Below, piece by piece: positions 52,485 through 62,392 of a stretch of DNA of 64,000 bases (position 1 is its first letter; each line of letters begins with the position of its first letter). The stretch comes from Hanstruepera neustonica (lineage in GTDB: Bacteria; Bacteroidota; Bacteroidia; Flavobacteriales; Flavobacteriaceae). The stretch is from contig NZ_POWF01000006.1 in NCBI RefSeq assembly GCF_002895005.1, positions 108,957-172,956 of the forward strand. The letters run 5' to 3'. Under the pieces are notes generated by a model, which was given only the letters and a program-made list of their open reading frames with translations, did no database searches and was not told the origin of the DNA. Both the position numbers and the translations under genes were made by a program.

Positions 52485-53821
52485 TGAGCGATTTGTTACT
52501 GGAAGAAATCATTGTGTACGGTGCCGTGTTTTTACTATGCGCCCTGATTATTGGTTTCTATCTATTGAAGAAAAACAAATCATCCAAAGTGGTGGCACAA
52601 AAGGTGGCTACGGCCAAGGAAGAGGGTTTGTTTGAACCGGTATCCCTACATCCCTACATCAATCCGGATATATGTATTGGCAGTGGTGCCTGTGTACGCG
52701 CCTGTCCTGAAAAGGATATTCTGGGTATTGTGAATGGGAAGGCTACCGTTATTAATGCCTCCAACTGTGTGGGACATGGTGCCTGTTTTCACGCTTGTCC
52801 GGTTGAAGCCATTTCGCTACGAATCGGTACGGAAACCCGTGGTGTGGATTTACCCCATGTTAATCAAAACTTTGAAACCAATATGCCTGGTATTTTTATA
52901 GCCGGGGAATTGGGTGGCATGGGCCTTATTAAAAACAGTGTGGAGCAAGGTCAGCAAGCTATGGACAGCATTGCCAAAAGCAAAAGCAAAGCCTCTGAAA
53001 CCGAATATGATGTGGCTATTGTAGGCGCAGGTCCTGCAGGTATTTCAGCTACCCTAGCTGCCAAAAAGCATGGTTTGAAGGCGATAACCCTGGAGCAGGA
53101 TTCTCTAGGGGGTACTGTTTATACGTTCCCCAGAGCCAAGGTTGTGATGACATCACCCATGGAATTGCCTTTGCATGGTAAGGTTAAGTTGTTCAACACC
53201 TCCAAAGATGAGCTGTTGACTATTTGGAATGAGGTTATCGATAAACACGATTTAGACATAGTAGAGCAAACCAAAGTTGAGGATATCGTACCACAAGCTA
53301 ATCAAACCTTCAAGGTGGTGACTAATCAAAACACCGAATATGTTGCCCAGAATGTCCTGTTGGCTATTGGCAGACGCGGTACACCGCGTAAATTGGACGT
53401 TCCGGGAGAAGTTTCAGAAAAAGTGGCATACCGTTTACTGGATTCGGAAACCATTGAAAACAAACAGGTACTGGTTGTTGGTGGTGGCGACTCGGCCATT
53501 GAGTCTGCCCTATTACTCAAAGACCGTAATACCGTGACTTTATCCTACCGAAAGGATAAGTTTTCGCGGTTGAAGCCTGCTAATAAGGATAACGTTCTAA
53601 AAGCCGAACAAGATGGTTCCTTACAAATTATTTTTGAGTCTAATGTGACTGAAATCAATGATAATCACGTACATTTAGAATTACAGGATGGTTCAACCAC
53701 CGTTTTAGACAATGATTTGGTCTATATTTTTGCCGGTGGTGAATTGCCCACCAAGTTTCTGGAACGTGCGGGAATTGAAATCACCAAACGCTTTGGTTAC
53801 ATTGTGAAAAAGTATCGCTAA
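52484..53821 (+). CDS. Membrane-anchored iron-sulfur flavoprotein (ferredoxin plus thioredoxin-reductase-like domains)
   Basis: 445 residues. One N-terminal helix (8-28), a two-motif ferredoxin region (60-112) and an FAD/NAD(P) oxidoreductase (VAIVGAGPAG near 168; second dinucleotide loop VLVVGGGDSAIESALLL; VYIFAGGELPTKFL near the end). The iron-sulfur motifs are C64-x5-C70-x3-C74-P and C95-x5-C101-x3-C105-P: the second Cys of each CxxCxxC is Ser67 and His98. It probably moves electrons from NAD(P)H to the adjacent membrane cytochrome. I start at the ATG at 52484; a frame four codons longer exists. Confidence 0.87.
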   Translation: MSDLLLEEIIVYGAVFLLCALIIGFYLLKKNKSSKVVAQKVATAKEEGLFEPVSLHPYINPDICIGSGACVRACPEKDILGIVNGKATVINASNCVGHGACFHACPVEAISLRIGTETRGVDLPHVNQNFETNMPGIFIAGELGGMGLIKNSVEQGQQAMDSIAKSKSKASETEYDVAIVGAGPAGISATLAAKKHGLKAITLEQDSLGGTVYTFPRAKVVMTSPMELPLHGKVKLFNTSKDELLTIWNEVIDKHDLDIVEQTKVEDIVPQANQTFKVVTNQNTEYVAQNVLLAIGRRGTPRKLDVPGEVSEKVAYRLLDSETIENKQVLVVGGGDSAIESALLLKDRNTVTLSYRKDKFSRLKPANKDNVLKAEQDGSLQIIFESNVTEINDNHVHLELQDGSTTVLDNDLVYIFAGGELPTKFLERAGIEITKRFGYIVKKYR

Positions 53822-53827
53822 CAGATT

Positions 53828-55666
53828 TTGAATAGAGCGTATTTGACATATGGTTTCATTTTAGGTTTCCTATTTATAGGAATCCGCACTATGGCACAAA
53901 TATCCCCAGGTGACCTGACCAAGGCGCATGCCAAATTGGAAGGTATGGGTAATTGTACCCAGTGTCACGAATTGGGTGATAAGGTTACCAATACGAAATG
54001 CTTGGACTGCCATGATGAGATTAGTAACCTGATGAACCAAAACCGTGGATTCCATGCCAGTCGCGAGGTGAAAACGCAATCGTGTACCAAGTGCCATAGC
54101 GAACACCACGGCCGAAACTTTGATATGGTGCGCTTTGATTCCAAATCGTTTGACCATAACAAAACGGGGTATACCCTTGAAGGCGCCCATAAATCGGTGG
54201 ACTGCAAACAATGTCATCAAGCTTCCCATATTGCGGATGCTGACATTAGAAAGCGGGCGGATACGTATTTAGGGCTGCAAACTAATTGTTTGTCCTGTCA
54301 TGATGACTTTCATCAGGGTAGTATGCCCAATGATTGTTTGAAATGTCATAGTATGGAGGCTTTTTCACCAGTTGCCAATTTTGACCATAACGACACTGCG
54401 TTCCCTCTTAATGGTAGTCATGCCACTGTTGACTGTAAGGAATGCCACAAAGTTACCATTAAAGATGGTAAGGAATTTCAACAGTTTAAAGGGTTGGCAT
54501 TTAATGATTGTAAGGCTTGCCATACTGATCCGCATCAAGGAAACTTACCGGGTGCCTGTGCGCAATGCCATAGCGAGAGTTCGTTTAGTGCCTTTAACGG
54601 TACTGGCCGTTTTAACCATACCGTAACTGGATTTAATTTAAATGGTCAGCATAAAAGCATCAACTGTTTTGAATGCCATACCAAAAGCAGTAGTCCTACA
54701 ACCGTATTTCAAGATAAAACCGCTGTAGCCGAAAGTAATTGTGTGGCCTGTCATCAAGATCCGCATGAGAATAAATATGGTCAGGATTGTGCCAAGTGCC
54801 ATCAGGAACAGAGTTTTATAGCTTTAAAAGCTATGGACTTTTTTGATCATAGTGTCACTGATTTTCCTCTGGAAGGTCAGCATCAATCTGTAGATTGCAG
54901 AGCCTGCCATGAAAAGCGCTTCTCTACGCCTATTGATTTTACAGCCTGCCAAAATTGTCATGATGATTATCATCAGGGGCAATTTGCTGAAGGCGGTATT
55001 TCACCGGACTGTGATACTTGCCATTCGTTAGAGCAACCATTTACCTTTACCTCCTTTTCTATTGACAAACACCAAGACACCGCATTCCCTTTGGCTGGAG
55101 CACATGCGGCAACACCTTGTTTTGCCTGTCATGTAGACGAAGCCTCCAAGCGTTGGGAGTTTCGGGATATTGGTATAGCCTGTATTGATTGTCATGATAA
55201 TATTCATGAGAATGCCATTCCTGAACGCTATTATCCAGAGCAAAACTGTGCGTCTTGCCATGGCCCCGAAGCCTGGGATGCCGTAAATTTTGATCACAAT
55301 CAAACTGATTGGCCACTTACCGGTCGTCATTTAGAGGCTGCCTGTAGCCAGTGTCATTTTGAAATTTCTGAAAAAGAGACGATTATATCGCAGAATTTTA
55401 CTAATTTAAACACAGATTGTGCATCATGCCATGAGAATATTCACGACGATAGTTTTGCAGTAAATGGTGTGACCGAATGTTCCCGATGCCATGTAACCAG
55501 TAGCTGGTTGCCAGAAAAGTTCAACCATAATGACACCCGATTCCCATTAACCGGAAAGCATGAAGAGTTGGATTGTAGAGCCTGCCATGAGTCACAAAAT
55601 AATCAAGGAGAACCAACCGTTATCTATAAGTTAAACAAATTGGAATGTATAGACTGCCATTCATAA
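53828..55666 (+). CDS. Exported multihaem cytochrome c with 23 CxxCH motifs
   Basis: 612 residues with a signal peptide (ending GIRTMA). I count 23 CxxCH haem-attachment motifs. Between them the pattern FDHN.T.FPL.G.H....C..CH recurs about eight times, so the protein is a chain of similar modules. Such c3-like proteins act as periplasmic or surface electron wires. TTG start at 53828 (no ATG before residue 22). Its end overlaps the next multihaem gene by 22 bases. Followed by a barrel protein and near a dedicated CcsBA. Confidence 0.92.
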   Translation: MNRAYLTYGFILGFLFIGIRTMAQISPGDLTKAHAKLEGMGNCTQCHELGDKVTNTKCLDCHDEISNLMNQNRGFHASREVKTQSCTKCHSEHHGRNFDMVRFDSKSFDHNKTGYTLEGAHKSVDCKQCHQASHIADADIRKRADTYLGLQTNCLSCHDDFHQGSMPNDCLKCHSMEAFSPVANFDHNDTAFPLNGSHATVDCKECHKVTIKDGKEFQQFKGLAFNDCKACHTDPHQGNLPGACAQCHSESSFSAFNGTGRFNHTVTGFNLNGQHKSINCFECHTKSSSPTTVFQDKTAVAESNCVACHQDPHENKYGQDCAKCHQEQSFIALKAMDFFDHSVTDFPLEGQHQSVDCRACHEKRFSTPIDFTACQNCHDDYHQGQFAEGGISPDCDTCHSLEQPFTFTSFSIDKHQDTAFPLAGAHAATPCFACHVDEASKRWEFRDIGIACIDCHDNIHENAIPERYYPEQNCASCHGPEAWDAVNFDHNQTDWPLTGRHLEAACSQCHFEISEKETIISQNFTNLNTDCASCHENIHDDSFAVNGVTECSRCHVTSSWLPEKFNHNDTRFPLTGKHEELDCRACHESQNNQGEPTVIYKLNKLECIDCHS

Positions 55667-56874
55667 TCGTTTTGATATGCCTCTCTTGCACGGCATTATG
55701 GGCACAATCGCCACATGGAGATGGTCTGAAGATAGACTGTTCACAATGTCATAATCCTGATGGTTGGACTGTGGATTACCGAACCACAACCTTTGACCAC
55801 AGTACGACCAATTTTACCTTGGAGGGTGCTCATAAGAATACCGATTGTAAATCCTGCCACAACACACTGGTATTTGATAATACGCCGAATGATTGCTTAT
55901 CCTGTCATACCGATGTGCACGAGCAATCGGTTGGTAATGATTGTGTACGCTGTCATAACACCCAAAACTGGCTCGTTTTTAATGTGCCAGAAATCCATGA
56001 AGCCAATGGTTTTCCTTTAATTGGGGCCCACTTTAATGTCAATTGTAGTGAATGCCATCAAGGAGACAACGGTCTGATATTTACGCCTGTGGGAAATGAG
56101 TGTATTGAATGTCATCAAACCGATTTTATGGCCACAACCAGTCCTAACCATAGTATTTCTGGATTTTCAACGGATTGTACGGAATGCCACTCGCCTACTG
56201 GCATGGGATGGGGTGCTGATGGGTTTATACATGACTTCTTCCCGTTAACAGGCGGCCATCATATACAAGATTGTAGCCGTTGTCATGATGTTAGCAATTT
56301 TTCAGATATATCACCGGAATGTGTATCCTGTCATGAGGATGACTATATCGCTACCACCAATCCGAACCATACCAGTGCCGGATTTCCAACCAATTGTGCC
56401 GAGTGTCATTCTACGGGACCTGGCTGGACTCCAGCGACTATTAATCATGACTTTTTCCCTTTAAGTGGTGGACATGATATCAACGATTGTACCGCTTGCC
56501 ATATTAACGGTAATTACACCAATACACCAACCGACTGTGTGGCCTGCCATCAAGACGATTACAATACCACCAATGACCCTAACCATCAGGCCGCTAATTT
56601 CCCAACGGATTGTGCCTCCTGTCATACGACCAATCCAGGCTGGACGCCAGCTACCTTTGACCATGACGGACAGTATTTTCCAATCTATACAGGCAGGCAT
56701 GATAACGAGTGGAGTTCCTGTACCGATTGCCATACCAACTCGAATGACTATTCGGTATACACCTGTATCACTTGTCATACTCAAGGAAACACCGCTGATC
56801 AGCATGAAGACGTGAATGATTACGTCTATCAAAGTAGTGCCTGTTTACAATGTCATCCAGATGGTTCTGATTAA
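55645..56874 (+). CDS. Exported multihaem cytochrome c with 16 CxxCH motifs
   Basis: 409 residues, signal peptide LPFIIVLICLSCTALWAQ. I count 16 CxxCH motifs, again with the FDH...FPL.G.H.....C..CH spacing and a repeated block DFFPL.GGH...DC..CH...C..CH.DDY....PNH in the second half. Together with the preceding gene the pair could carry 39 haems. ATG at 55645 lies inside the upstream gene, and its stop overlaps the barrel gene by one base. Confidence 0.92.
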   Translation: MYRLPFIIVLICLSCTALWAQSPHGDGLKIDCSQCHNPDGWTVDYRTTTFDHSTTNFTLEGAHKNTDCKSCHNTLVFDNTPNDCLSCHTDVHEQSVGNDCVRCHNTQNWLVFNVPEIHEANGFPLIGAHFNVNCSECHQGDNGLIFTPVGNECIECHQTDFMATTSPNHSISGFSTDCTECHSPTGMGWGADGFIHDFFPLTGGHHIQDCSRCHDVSNFSDISPECVSCHEDDYIATTNPNHTSAGFPTNCAECHSTGPGWTPATINHDFFPLSGGHDINDCTACHINGNYTNTPTDCVACHQDDYNTTNDPNHQAANFPTDCASCHTTNPGWTPATFDHDGQYFPIYTGRHDNEWSSCTDCHTNSNDYSVYTCITCHTQGNTADQHEDVNDYVYQSSACLQCHPDGSD

Positions 56875-58481
56875 TGCTTAAGATGAAACAACTCCTTTTA
56901 GGTTTACATATTATCATACTGTTTCATTCCGTTTCTCTATTTTCTCAAGAGCAGCAGAATAATACCTTGCAGGGAACCGTTTCCTTTGTGACGTCTTCCA
57001 ATATTTATGTGAAGTTCTCTTCAACAGACGCTATTTCGGTTGATGATGTACTCCAATTCAATGGCACGGATTGTTTAAAGGTAACCGTCAAATCGTCTAC
57101 ATCGGTTGTTTGCGTTCCCATTAATGACTGTGAGTTGCAAACAGGCGATACGGTTATATATACCTTGCCTGCCGTTGCTCCAGTAACAGAAGTCATTGAA
57201 GATAATGTGGATGACAGTATTCCAGCTGAAGTTGCCGTACCACAAACCGTTCCCGAAGAAAAGGAAACCCTTTACAAAGAATTCATAACGGGACGTGTGA
57301 GTTTGGCTAGTTATAATCAATTTTCCGATGTCAGAGATGATAATCAGCGTTTATTGGGTCGTGTATCCTTGAACGCTAATCATATTGGTGGTGGTAAGTT
57401 TTCGGTTGAAACGTTTCTGTCCTATCAAAATCTCATTACAGTTGCCGATAACTATTCGGGGCGTACAGATATTTTCAATGTGTACAACCTCAATGTTCAG
57501 TATGATTTCACACCTACCCTTTGGGCCGCTGTGGGACGAAAAATCAATCCGAAAGCTTCTGTATTTGGAGCTAACGATGGTTTACAGGTAGAGAAATATT
57601 TTGGCCCATTTTATGCGGGCGGTATTGTTGGATTTCGGCCAGACGTATTTGATTATGGCTTTAATTCAGATTTATTTCAATATGGTGGTTATGTTGGTGT
57701 GGAAACCACTAATAGTCATTTTAGGAGTACCACCACCGTTGGTGCTATGGAACAAACCAATCAAGGTGCTACCGATAGACGGTATCTTTTCTTTCAACAT
57801 TCCAGTACGATTGCTAAGGATCTGGGTTTGTTTGTATCTTCGGAGCTGGATTTATTTAACCCACAAGGGGATGTTCGTTTGACCAATCTTTACTCGTCCT
57901 TGCGATACCGCTTTAGTCGATATGCCAATATTATGGTATCCTATGATTCGCGAAAACGCATTATCTATTATGAAACCTTTCAGTCGCAAATCGATCAAAT
58001 ATTGGATGATGATTTAGCCAGACAGGGTTTCAGAGCACGACTGAACTTGAGACCCATAAAATATATTTGGCTGGGCGGAAGCTATAGTAAACGTTTTGCC
58101 AGTGATCAACAAAATAAATCGGATAACTATTTTGGTTATTTGACTTTTGCCAATATTCCGAAAGTAGGTGGGCGTTTGAATGGTTCCTATAATTTGAACC
58201 AAAACAACTATCTAACCAGTAATATTATCTCTGTAAGATATTCACGCTCCCTCTTTAAGGATTTGCTTTACGCCGAAATATATTACCGAACTGCTGAATA
58301 TGATTATGAAAACCAACGTACGCCTTACAAACAGGACTATTATGGTACTAATCTAAACTTTAATTTTGCACGGACATGGCAATTTGCTTTATCTGGTGAA
58401 TATTCCCAATTTGAGGAAGAAAACAATATTCGCGTTTATGCCCAATTGACCAAACGCTTTAGAAGTAAAAAGAACAACTAA
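56874..58481 (+). CDS. Outer-membrane beta-barrel candidate
   Basis: 535 residues with a signal peptide (LLLGLHIIILFHSVSLFSQ). Residues 30-105 look like a small beta domain; from about 140 onward alternating aromatic/polar strands (FSVETFLSYQNL, LWAAVGRKINP, NIMVSYDSRKRIIYYETF, LNFNFARTWQFALSGEYSQFEE) are typical of an 18-22 strand barrel. Sitting directly behind two multihaem cytochromes it could be the porin of a porin-cytochrome conduit, by analogy with MtrAB. No sequence similarity to MtrB is claimed. Confidence 0.75.
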   Translation: MLKMKQLLLGLHIIILFHSVSLFSQEQQNNTLQGTVSFVTSSNIYVKFSSTDAISVDDVLQFNGTDCLKVTVKSSTSVVCVPINDCELQTGDTVIYTLPAVAPVTEVIEDNVDDSIPAEVAVPQTVPEEKETLYKEFITGRVSLASYNQFSDVRDDNQRLLGRVSLNANHIGGGKFSVETFLSYQNLITVADNYSGRTDIFNVYNLNVQYDFTPTLWAAVGRKINPKASVFGANDGLQVEKYFGPFYAGGIVGFRPDVFDYGFNSDLFQYGGYVGVETTNSHFRSTTTVGAMEQTNQGATDRRYLFFQHSSTIAKDLGLFVSSELDLFNPQGDVRLTNLYSSLRYRFSRYANIMVSYDSRKRIIYYETFQSQIDQILDDDLARQGFRARLNLRPIKYIWLGGSYSKRFASDQQNKSDNYFGYLTFANIPKVGGRLNGSYNLNQNNYLTSNIISVRYSRSLFKDLLYAEIYYRTAEYDYENQRTPYKQDYYGTNLNFNFARTWQFALSGEYSQFEEENNIRVYAQLTKRFRSKKNN

Positions 58482-58484
58482 ATC

Positions 58485-59303
58485 ATGACTCGAACACCCT
58501 TAACCCTAACTCTTATTTTTTCAATATTATTCATCAACTCTTGTAAGCAAGGTCCTAAAGTTATTACAGCCACTGAAGACTCCAAGGATCAACCTTCCAG
58601 TGGTATTTTTGATAATACACAAACTAATAATAGTAACACATCTGAAAGCACGGCATCCAGTAATGGCTTTATGGAAAACTTGCATGCCGTTGTTGTGAAC
58701 AAAACGCTTCCTACTGATAAGTATATCTATATGAACGTCACTGAAAATGGACGCTCTTTCTGGATTGCTACACGTAACCAAGATGTTACTATTGGAGAAA
58801 CCTATTTTTACAAGGATGCTTTATTAAAAACAAATTTTGAAAGTAAGGAGTATCAAAAGACCTTTGATACCATTTATTTGGTTTCCAATATTGTGCCCAA
58901 AGTCCATGGCGGGAATAGTTCCATGAATACAGCAGATAACTTTAAAACTCATACGAATCATGATCATTCAGCTCCAGCTTCAACTTCAGAAAATACACCA
59001 ACAACTCCCCAAAAAGGAACTGTAAGTATTGCTGATGTGGTCAATAATGTGGAACAGTATGAAAACCAAGTGGTAGAAATTACGGGCAAGATTGTGAAAG
59101 TCAATCCGAATATCATGGATCGGAATTGGTATCATTTACAAGATGGTACTCAAGATGATTATGATTTTGTGGTAACATCCAACACCTACATTCCTGAAGG
59201 GCATACCGTAACCGTCAAAGCTGTGGTGCACCGTGATGTGGATTTTGGTGCTGGGTATCGTTATGACCTTATTTTGGAAAATGGCGAAATCACCAAACAC
59301 TAG
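58485..59303 (+). CDS. Lipoprotein with C-terminal OB-like domain
   Basis: 272 residues. A lipobox (LFINSCKQ) follows a hydrophobic start, so it is anchored in a membrane by Cys20. Two halves look alike: residues 63-135 (VVNKTLPTDKYIYMNVTENGRSFWIAT) and, after a Ser/Thr/His-rich linker, an OB-type domain (VVEITGKIVKVNPNIMDRNWYHLQDGT, VTVKAVVHRDVDFGAGYRYDLILENGEI), as in nucleic-acid-free OB lipoproteins near cytochromes. Three bases after the barrel gene, so part of the same operon. Confidence 0.8.
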   Translation: MTRTPLTLTLIFSILFINSCKQGPKVITATEDSKDQPSSGIFDNTQTNNSNTSESTASSNGFMENLHAVVVNKTLPTDKYIYMNVTENGRSFWIATRNQDVTIGETYFYKDALLKTNFESKEYQKTFDTIYLVSNIVPKVHGGNSSMNTADNFKTHTNHDHSAPASTSENTPTTPQKGTVSIADVVNNVEQYENQVVEITGKIVKVNPNIMDRNWYHLQDGTQDDYDFVVTSNTYIPEGHTVTVKAVVHRDVDFGAGYRYDLILENGEITKH

Positions 59304-59305
59304 TA

Positions 59306-62300
59306 TCAGCTTATACTAAATTTCCGCTTTCTGATAAACGCCAAAATGCTGATAGCGATGATACAAGCAACAGCCACATAGACCCATGTTGGAATGGGAA
59401 CTGGATCGCCTGTTGCATAAGAGTGTAACCCTGATAAATAATAATTGACGCCGTAGTAAGTCATTAATACGGAAGCCAGGCCAAATATCGTTGCTAAATT
59501 GTAGGCAAACAAACCGCGTAACTTGGGGATTAAGCGCATGTGTAAGATAAATGCATAAACCAAAATTGTTACCAGAGCCCAGGTTTCTTTAGCATCCCAT
59601 CCCCAATAACGTCCCCAGGATTCGTTGGCCCAAACACCACCTAAATAAGTTCCAATACTGACCATCACCAATCCGCCCATAAGCGTCAACTCACTGATAT
59701 AGCTCATCTCTTGAACTATACGCTTTATTCTGGATTTGTTACTTTCAGTTAAACAAATCATCAGAATTAAATTGATCAAACCAATGATAGCACCTAACAT
59801 TAAAAATCCATAACTGCCTGCTTCCATGGATACATGAATGGTAAGCCAATAGGACTTTAATACAGGTACCAACGGTGTAATTTCAGGGTCCAGAAAACTT
59901 AATGTCGATACAAACAAAACTGTTCCTGCCAATACCATCGTTGCCGCCAAACCGCCAAATGATTTTCGGGTAAATATCAGTCCAGCTAAAGTGGATGTCC
60001 ATGCTATGTAGATCATCGATTCATAACCATTACTCCAGGGTGCTCTACCAGAAACATACCAACGCATACCTAATCCCACAGTATGTAATATGAAACCCAG
60101 AACAATCAATCCAAAAAGGACATAGTATATTTTCTTGAGATGCCATGAGGGCTTAAATACTGACATAAAGAGCAATACTAATAATACCAGTGCCAATATC
60201 ATATAGAACCCTGCTAACCGCGTAAAAATATTCATATTGTTCAGCATGATCTCCAATTTTACCTTTAATGGTGATGGCATGATAGATGCTGCTTCTTGAG
60301 CCTGAAAATCCTTTAACTCCTGTAACAGATGACCTGCATGCTTATAATCTCCTGTTTTGGTAGCCTCAATCAATGTATTACCATAAGTATTAAAAAAGTT
60401 TTGGGCTACGGTAGGATGATCATGATCGTGATTATGACCGGTATAACCATCCCATTGGTGGTTGGGGTCATTGGGTCTCGGTACAATTTTAAAAATACTG
60501 CCTGAAAAAACCATATTGACTATGTTCAGACGCTCATCAATCTTCATAAGATCTTTGGCATCAATATCCCGATCAATTGGATCCAGACTGTAAACACGTC
60601 TGACCTCTGACTGTAATTTATATTTACCATCGGTACCAAAAAAATCTTTGTATGATGCATATTTGGTGCTGACGCCCAATTGGTTCTTAATTTTTTCACT
60701 TTTACCCAAATAAATCATAGGCTCATCATACCATTGTTGTTTGTTGATGAACATACTCAAAACCACTTGATCGGCCGTGAACTCACCCCAACTTTCTATT
60801 CTGGATACTTTCCGCATGATTTCCCGAGCCAAGGTATGCATGGGTTTCATGCGTCCTTTAAAATCCTGTACGACAACCGTACTGAAACTTTCGGCATGGT
60901 CCTGGGATACCACTTGTTTTTGAGCCATAATGCTTGAACTAGAAAGCATTAGAGCTATTACTAGGAATTGGAATGTTCCACTTTTAGCTCGCAAGTTTTT
61001 TATTTTTTGAAGCACACTGTAAAAGCGTGTATTCTTACTAAAAAAGGTCAGTAGCATACCAATAGTCAACAATGCATAACCGATATAGGATATAATAGTT
61101 CCCCACCAATCATGATTGACACTTAAGTAGGTCCCTTTTTCATCTTTATCAAATGAGGATTGAAAAAAACGGAAACCTCCATAATCCAAAATATTGTTCA
61201 TATAGATTCTATAATCCATATTGACGCCTTTATTTGGGTCTATCACCGTTACTTCACTAGCATAAGAAGATGCACTGTTCGTGCCTGGGTAACGTTCCAT
61301 AATAAAATCGTTCAACTGAACCTGAAACGGGACTTTTACTTCTTTGGAACCATAGGCTATTTTAAACTTGAGACCTTCAAAATCCAAAACCGTTGGAACA
61401 CCAGGCATGCCTTTATTTCCATAAACCAGGGCTTCTTTTGTTTGCCCTTTTGCCGAGACATTCAAGATTAACGCGACTGTACTCTCATTCTTAACTTTAG
61501 GATCACTGGATTGTATTTTCGTATTGGCATTTGTATAAAATTCTGGAAAGACCGTATTGTTGACACCATCTGAATATAAGGCTCTTAATTTTAAGTTAGC
61601 CTTCTGACCAGCTTCGATTGTATCCTTTTGCTGGGTAGCCATGACCGTTTCAAAAAGAGTTCTATCCGTACTGAATGATAAGGTGTTATTTTGATATTGA
61701 ATATTGAATGCTCCTGGTTGAATTTGATTGGAAAAATTATAAACCCGTCCACCAAAGCGTTTTATGTCCCCTTGAGATAGATAGTACTCCTCCCTACCGT
61801 TCATGCCAGCGATAACAACTTTTAAGGTTGGCTTTCCATTGTCAGCATCTGTTACGACGGTAAATTCTGGGTTCGGAATAAATTCCTGAAGGGTTACCGT
61901 GATTTCATCGTTATCAATCAGATAGTCTTCTGAAAAATCATTGTTTCCCAATGACGCCAATAGTACTGGTTCATCAAAAGCATAGGATTTGCCATTCTTT
62001 TCAACATGAAACTTCAAATAGCTTTCAGCTGATAAAAAATAATCACTGGTACCCTGTTCCCGAATGTGCATCACGCCTTCATAACCAAAATACCTGGTAA
62101 CACCCGCTCCCATAATAATAATGATGATGGCTATATGGAAAGTTAAAACGGCCCATTTTTTCTGTTGCACCATGCGAAACTTAAAAATGTTCACCAATAT
62201 GGTCCCTCCAAATAACACTAACAATAGCTCAAACCACCAGGCTTTAAAAATTAGTTTTTGTGCAGCACTGGTGCCAAAATCATTTTCAATGAATGTTGCT

Positions 62301-62392
62301 ATTCCGATAGCTGCAGCAAATACTAAAAAATAAAAACCAGCTGCTCTGGTAGTAAATAAACGGGCAATGACTTTATTGATTCTTGTTAACAA
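59306..62392 (-). CDS. ccsBA: Fused cytochrome c maturation protein CcsBA, copy 2
   Basis: 1028 residues, same layout as the copy at 5.7-8.9 kb: CcsB/ResB-type front with periplasmic domain, linker, and CcsA end with the WWD motif WGRYWGWDAKETW. The central linker carries a His/Asp-rich stretch (GHNHDHDHP) not seen in copy 1. Converges on the multihaem operon with a two-base gap, so it is probably the dedicated haem-attachment protein for those 39 CxxCH motifs. No in-frame ATG near the start, so TTG at 62392 is used. Confidence 0.9.
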   Translation of the reverse strand: MLTRINKVIARLFTTRAAGFYFLVFAAAIGIATFIENDFGTSAAQKLIFKAWWFELLLVLFGGTILVNIFKFRMVQQKKWAVLTFHIAIIIIIMGAGVTRYFGYEGVMHIREQGTSDYFLSAESYLKFHVEKNGKSYAFDEPVLLASLGNNDFSEDYLIDNDEITVTLQEFIPNPEFTVVTDADNGKPTLKVVIAGMNGREEYYLSQGDIKRFGGRVYNFSNQIQPGAFNIQYQNNTLSFSTDRTLFETVMATQQKDTIEAGQKANLKLRALYSDGVNNTVFPEFYTNANTKIQSSDPKVKNESTVALILNVSAKGQTKEALVYGNKGMPGVPTVLDFEGLKFKIAYGSKEVKVPFQVQLNDFIMERYPGTNSASSYASEVTVIDPNKGVNMDYRIYMNNILDYGGFRFFQSSFDKDEKGTYLSVNHDWWGTIISYIGYALLTIGMLLTFFSKNTRFYSVLQKIKNLRAKSGTFQFLVIALMLSSSSIMAQKQVVSQDHAESFSTVVVQDFKGRMKPMHTLAREIMRKVSRIESWGEFTADQVVLSMFINKQQWYDEPMIYLGKSEKIKNQLGVSTKYASYKDFFGTDGKYKLQSEVRRVYSLDPIDRDIDAKDLMKIDERLNIVNMVFSGSIFKIVPRPNDPNHQWDGYTGHNHDHDHPTVAQNFFNTYGNTLIEATKTGDYKHAGHLLQELKDFQAQEAASIMPSPLKVKLEIMLNNMNIFTRLAGFYMILALVLLVLLFMSVFKPSWHLKKIYYVLFGLIVLGFILHTVGLGMRWYVSGRAPWSNGYESMIYIAWTSTLAGLIFTRKSFGGLAATMVLAGTVLFVSTLSFLDPEITPLVPVLKSYWLTIHVSMEAGSYGFLMLGAIIGLINLILMICLTESNKSRIKRIVQEMSYISELTLMGGLVMVSIGTYLGGVWANESWGRYWGWDAKETWALVTILVYAFILHMRLIPKLRGLFAYNLATIFGLASVLMTYYGVNYYLSGLHSYATGDPVPIPTWVYVAVACIIAISILAFIRKRKFSIS

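Noticed and set aside
53870..54229. Leftward 119-residue frame inside the multihaem gene
   Set aside because: Antisense of the CxxCH repeats; repeat-driven open frame.
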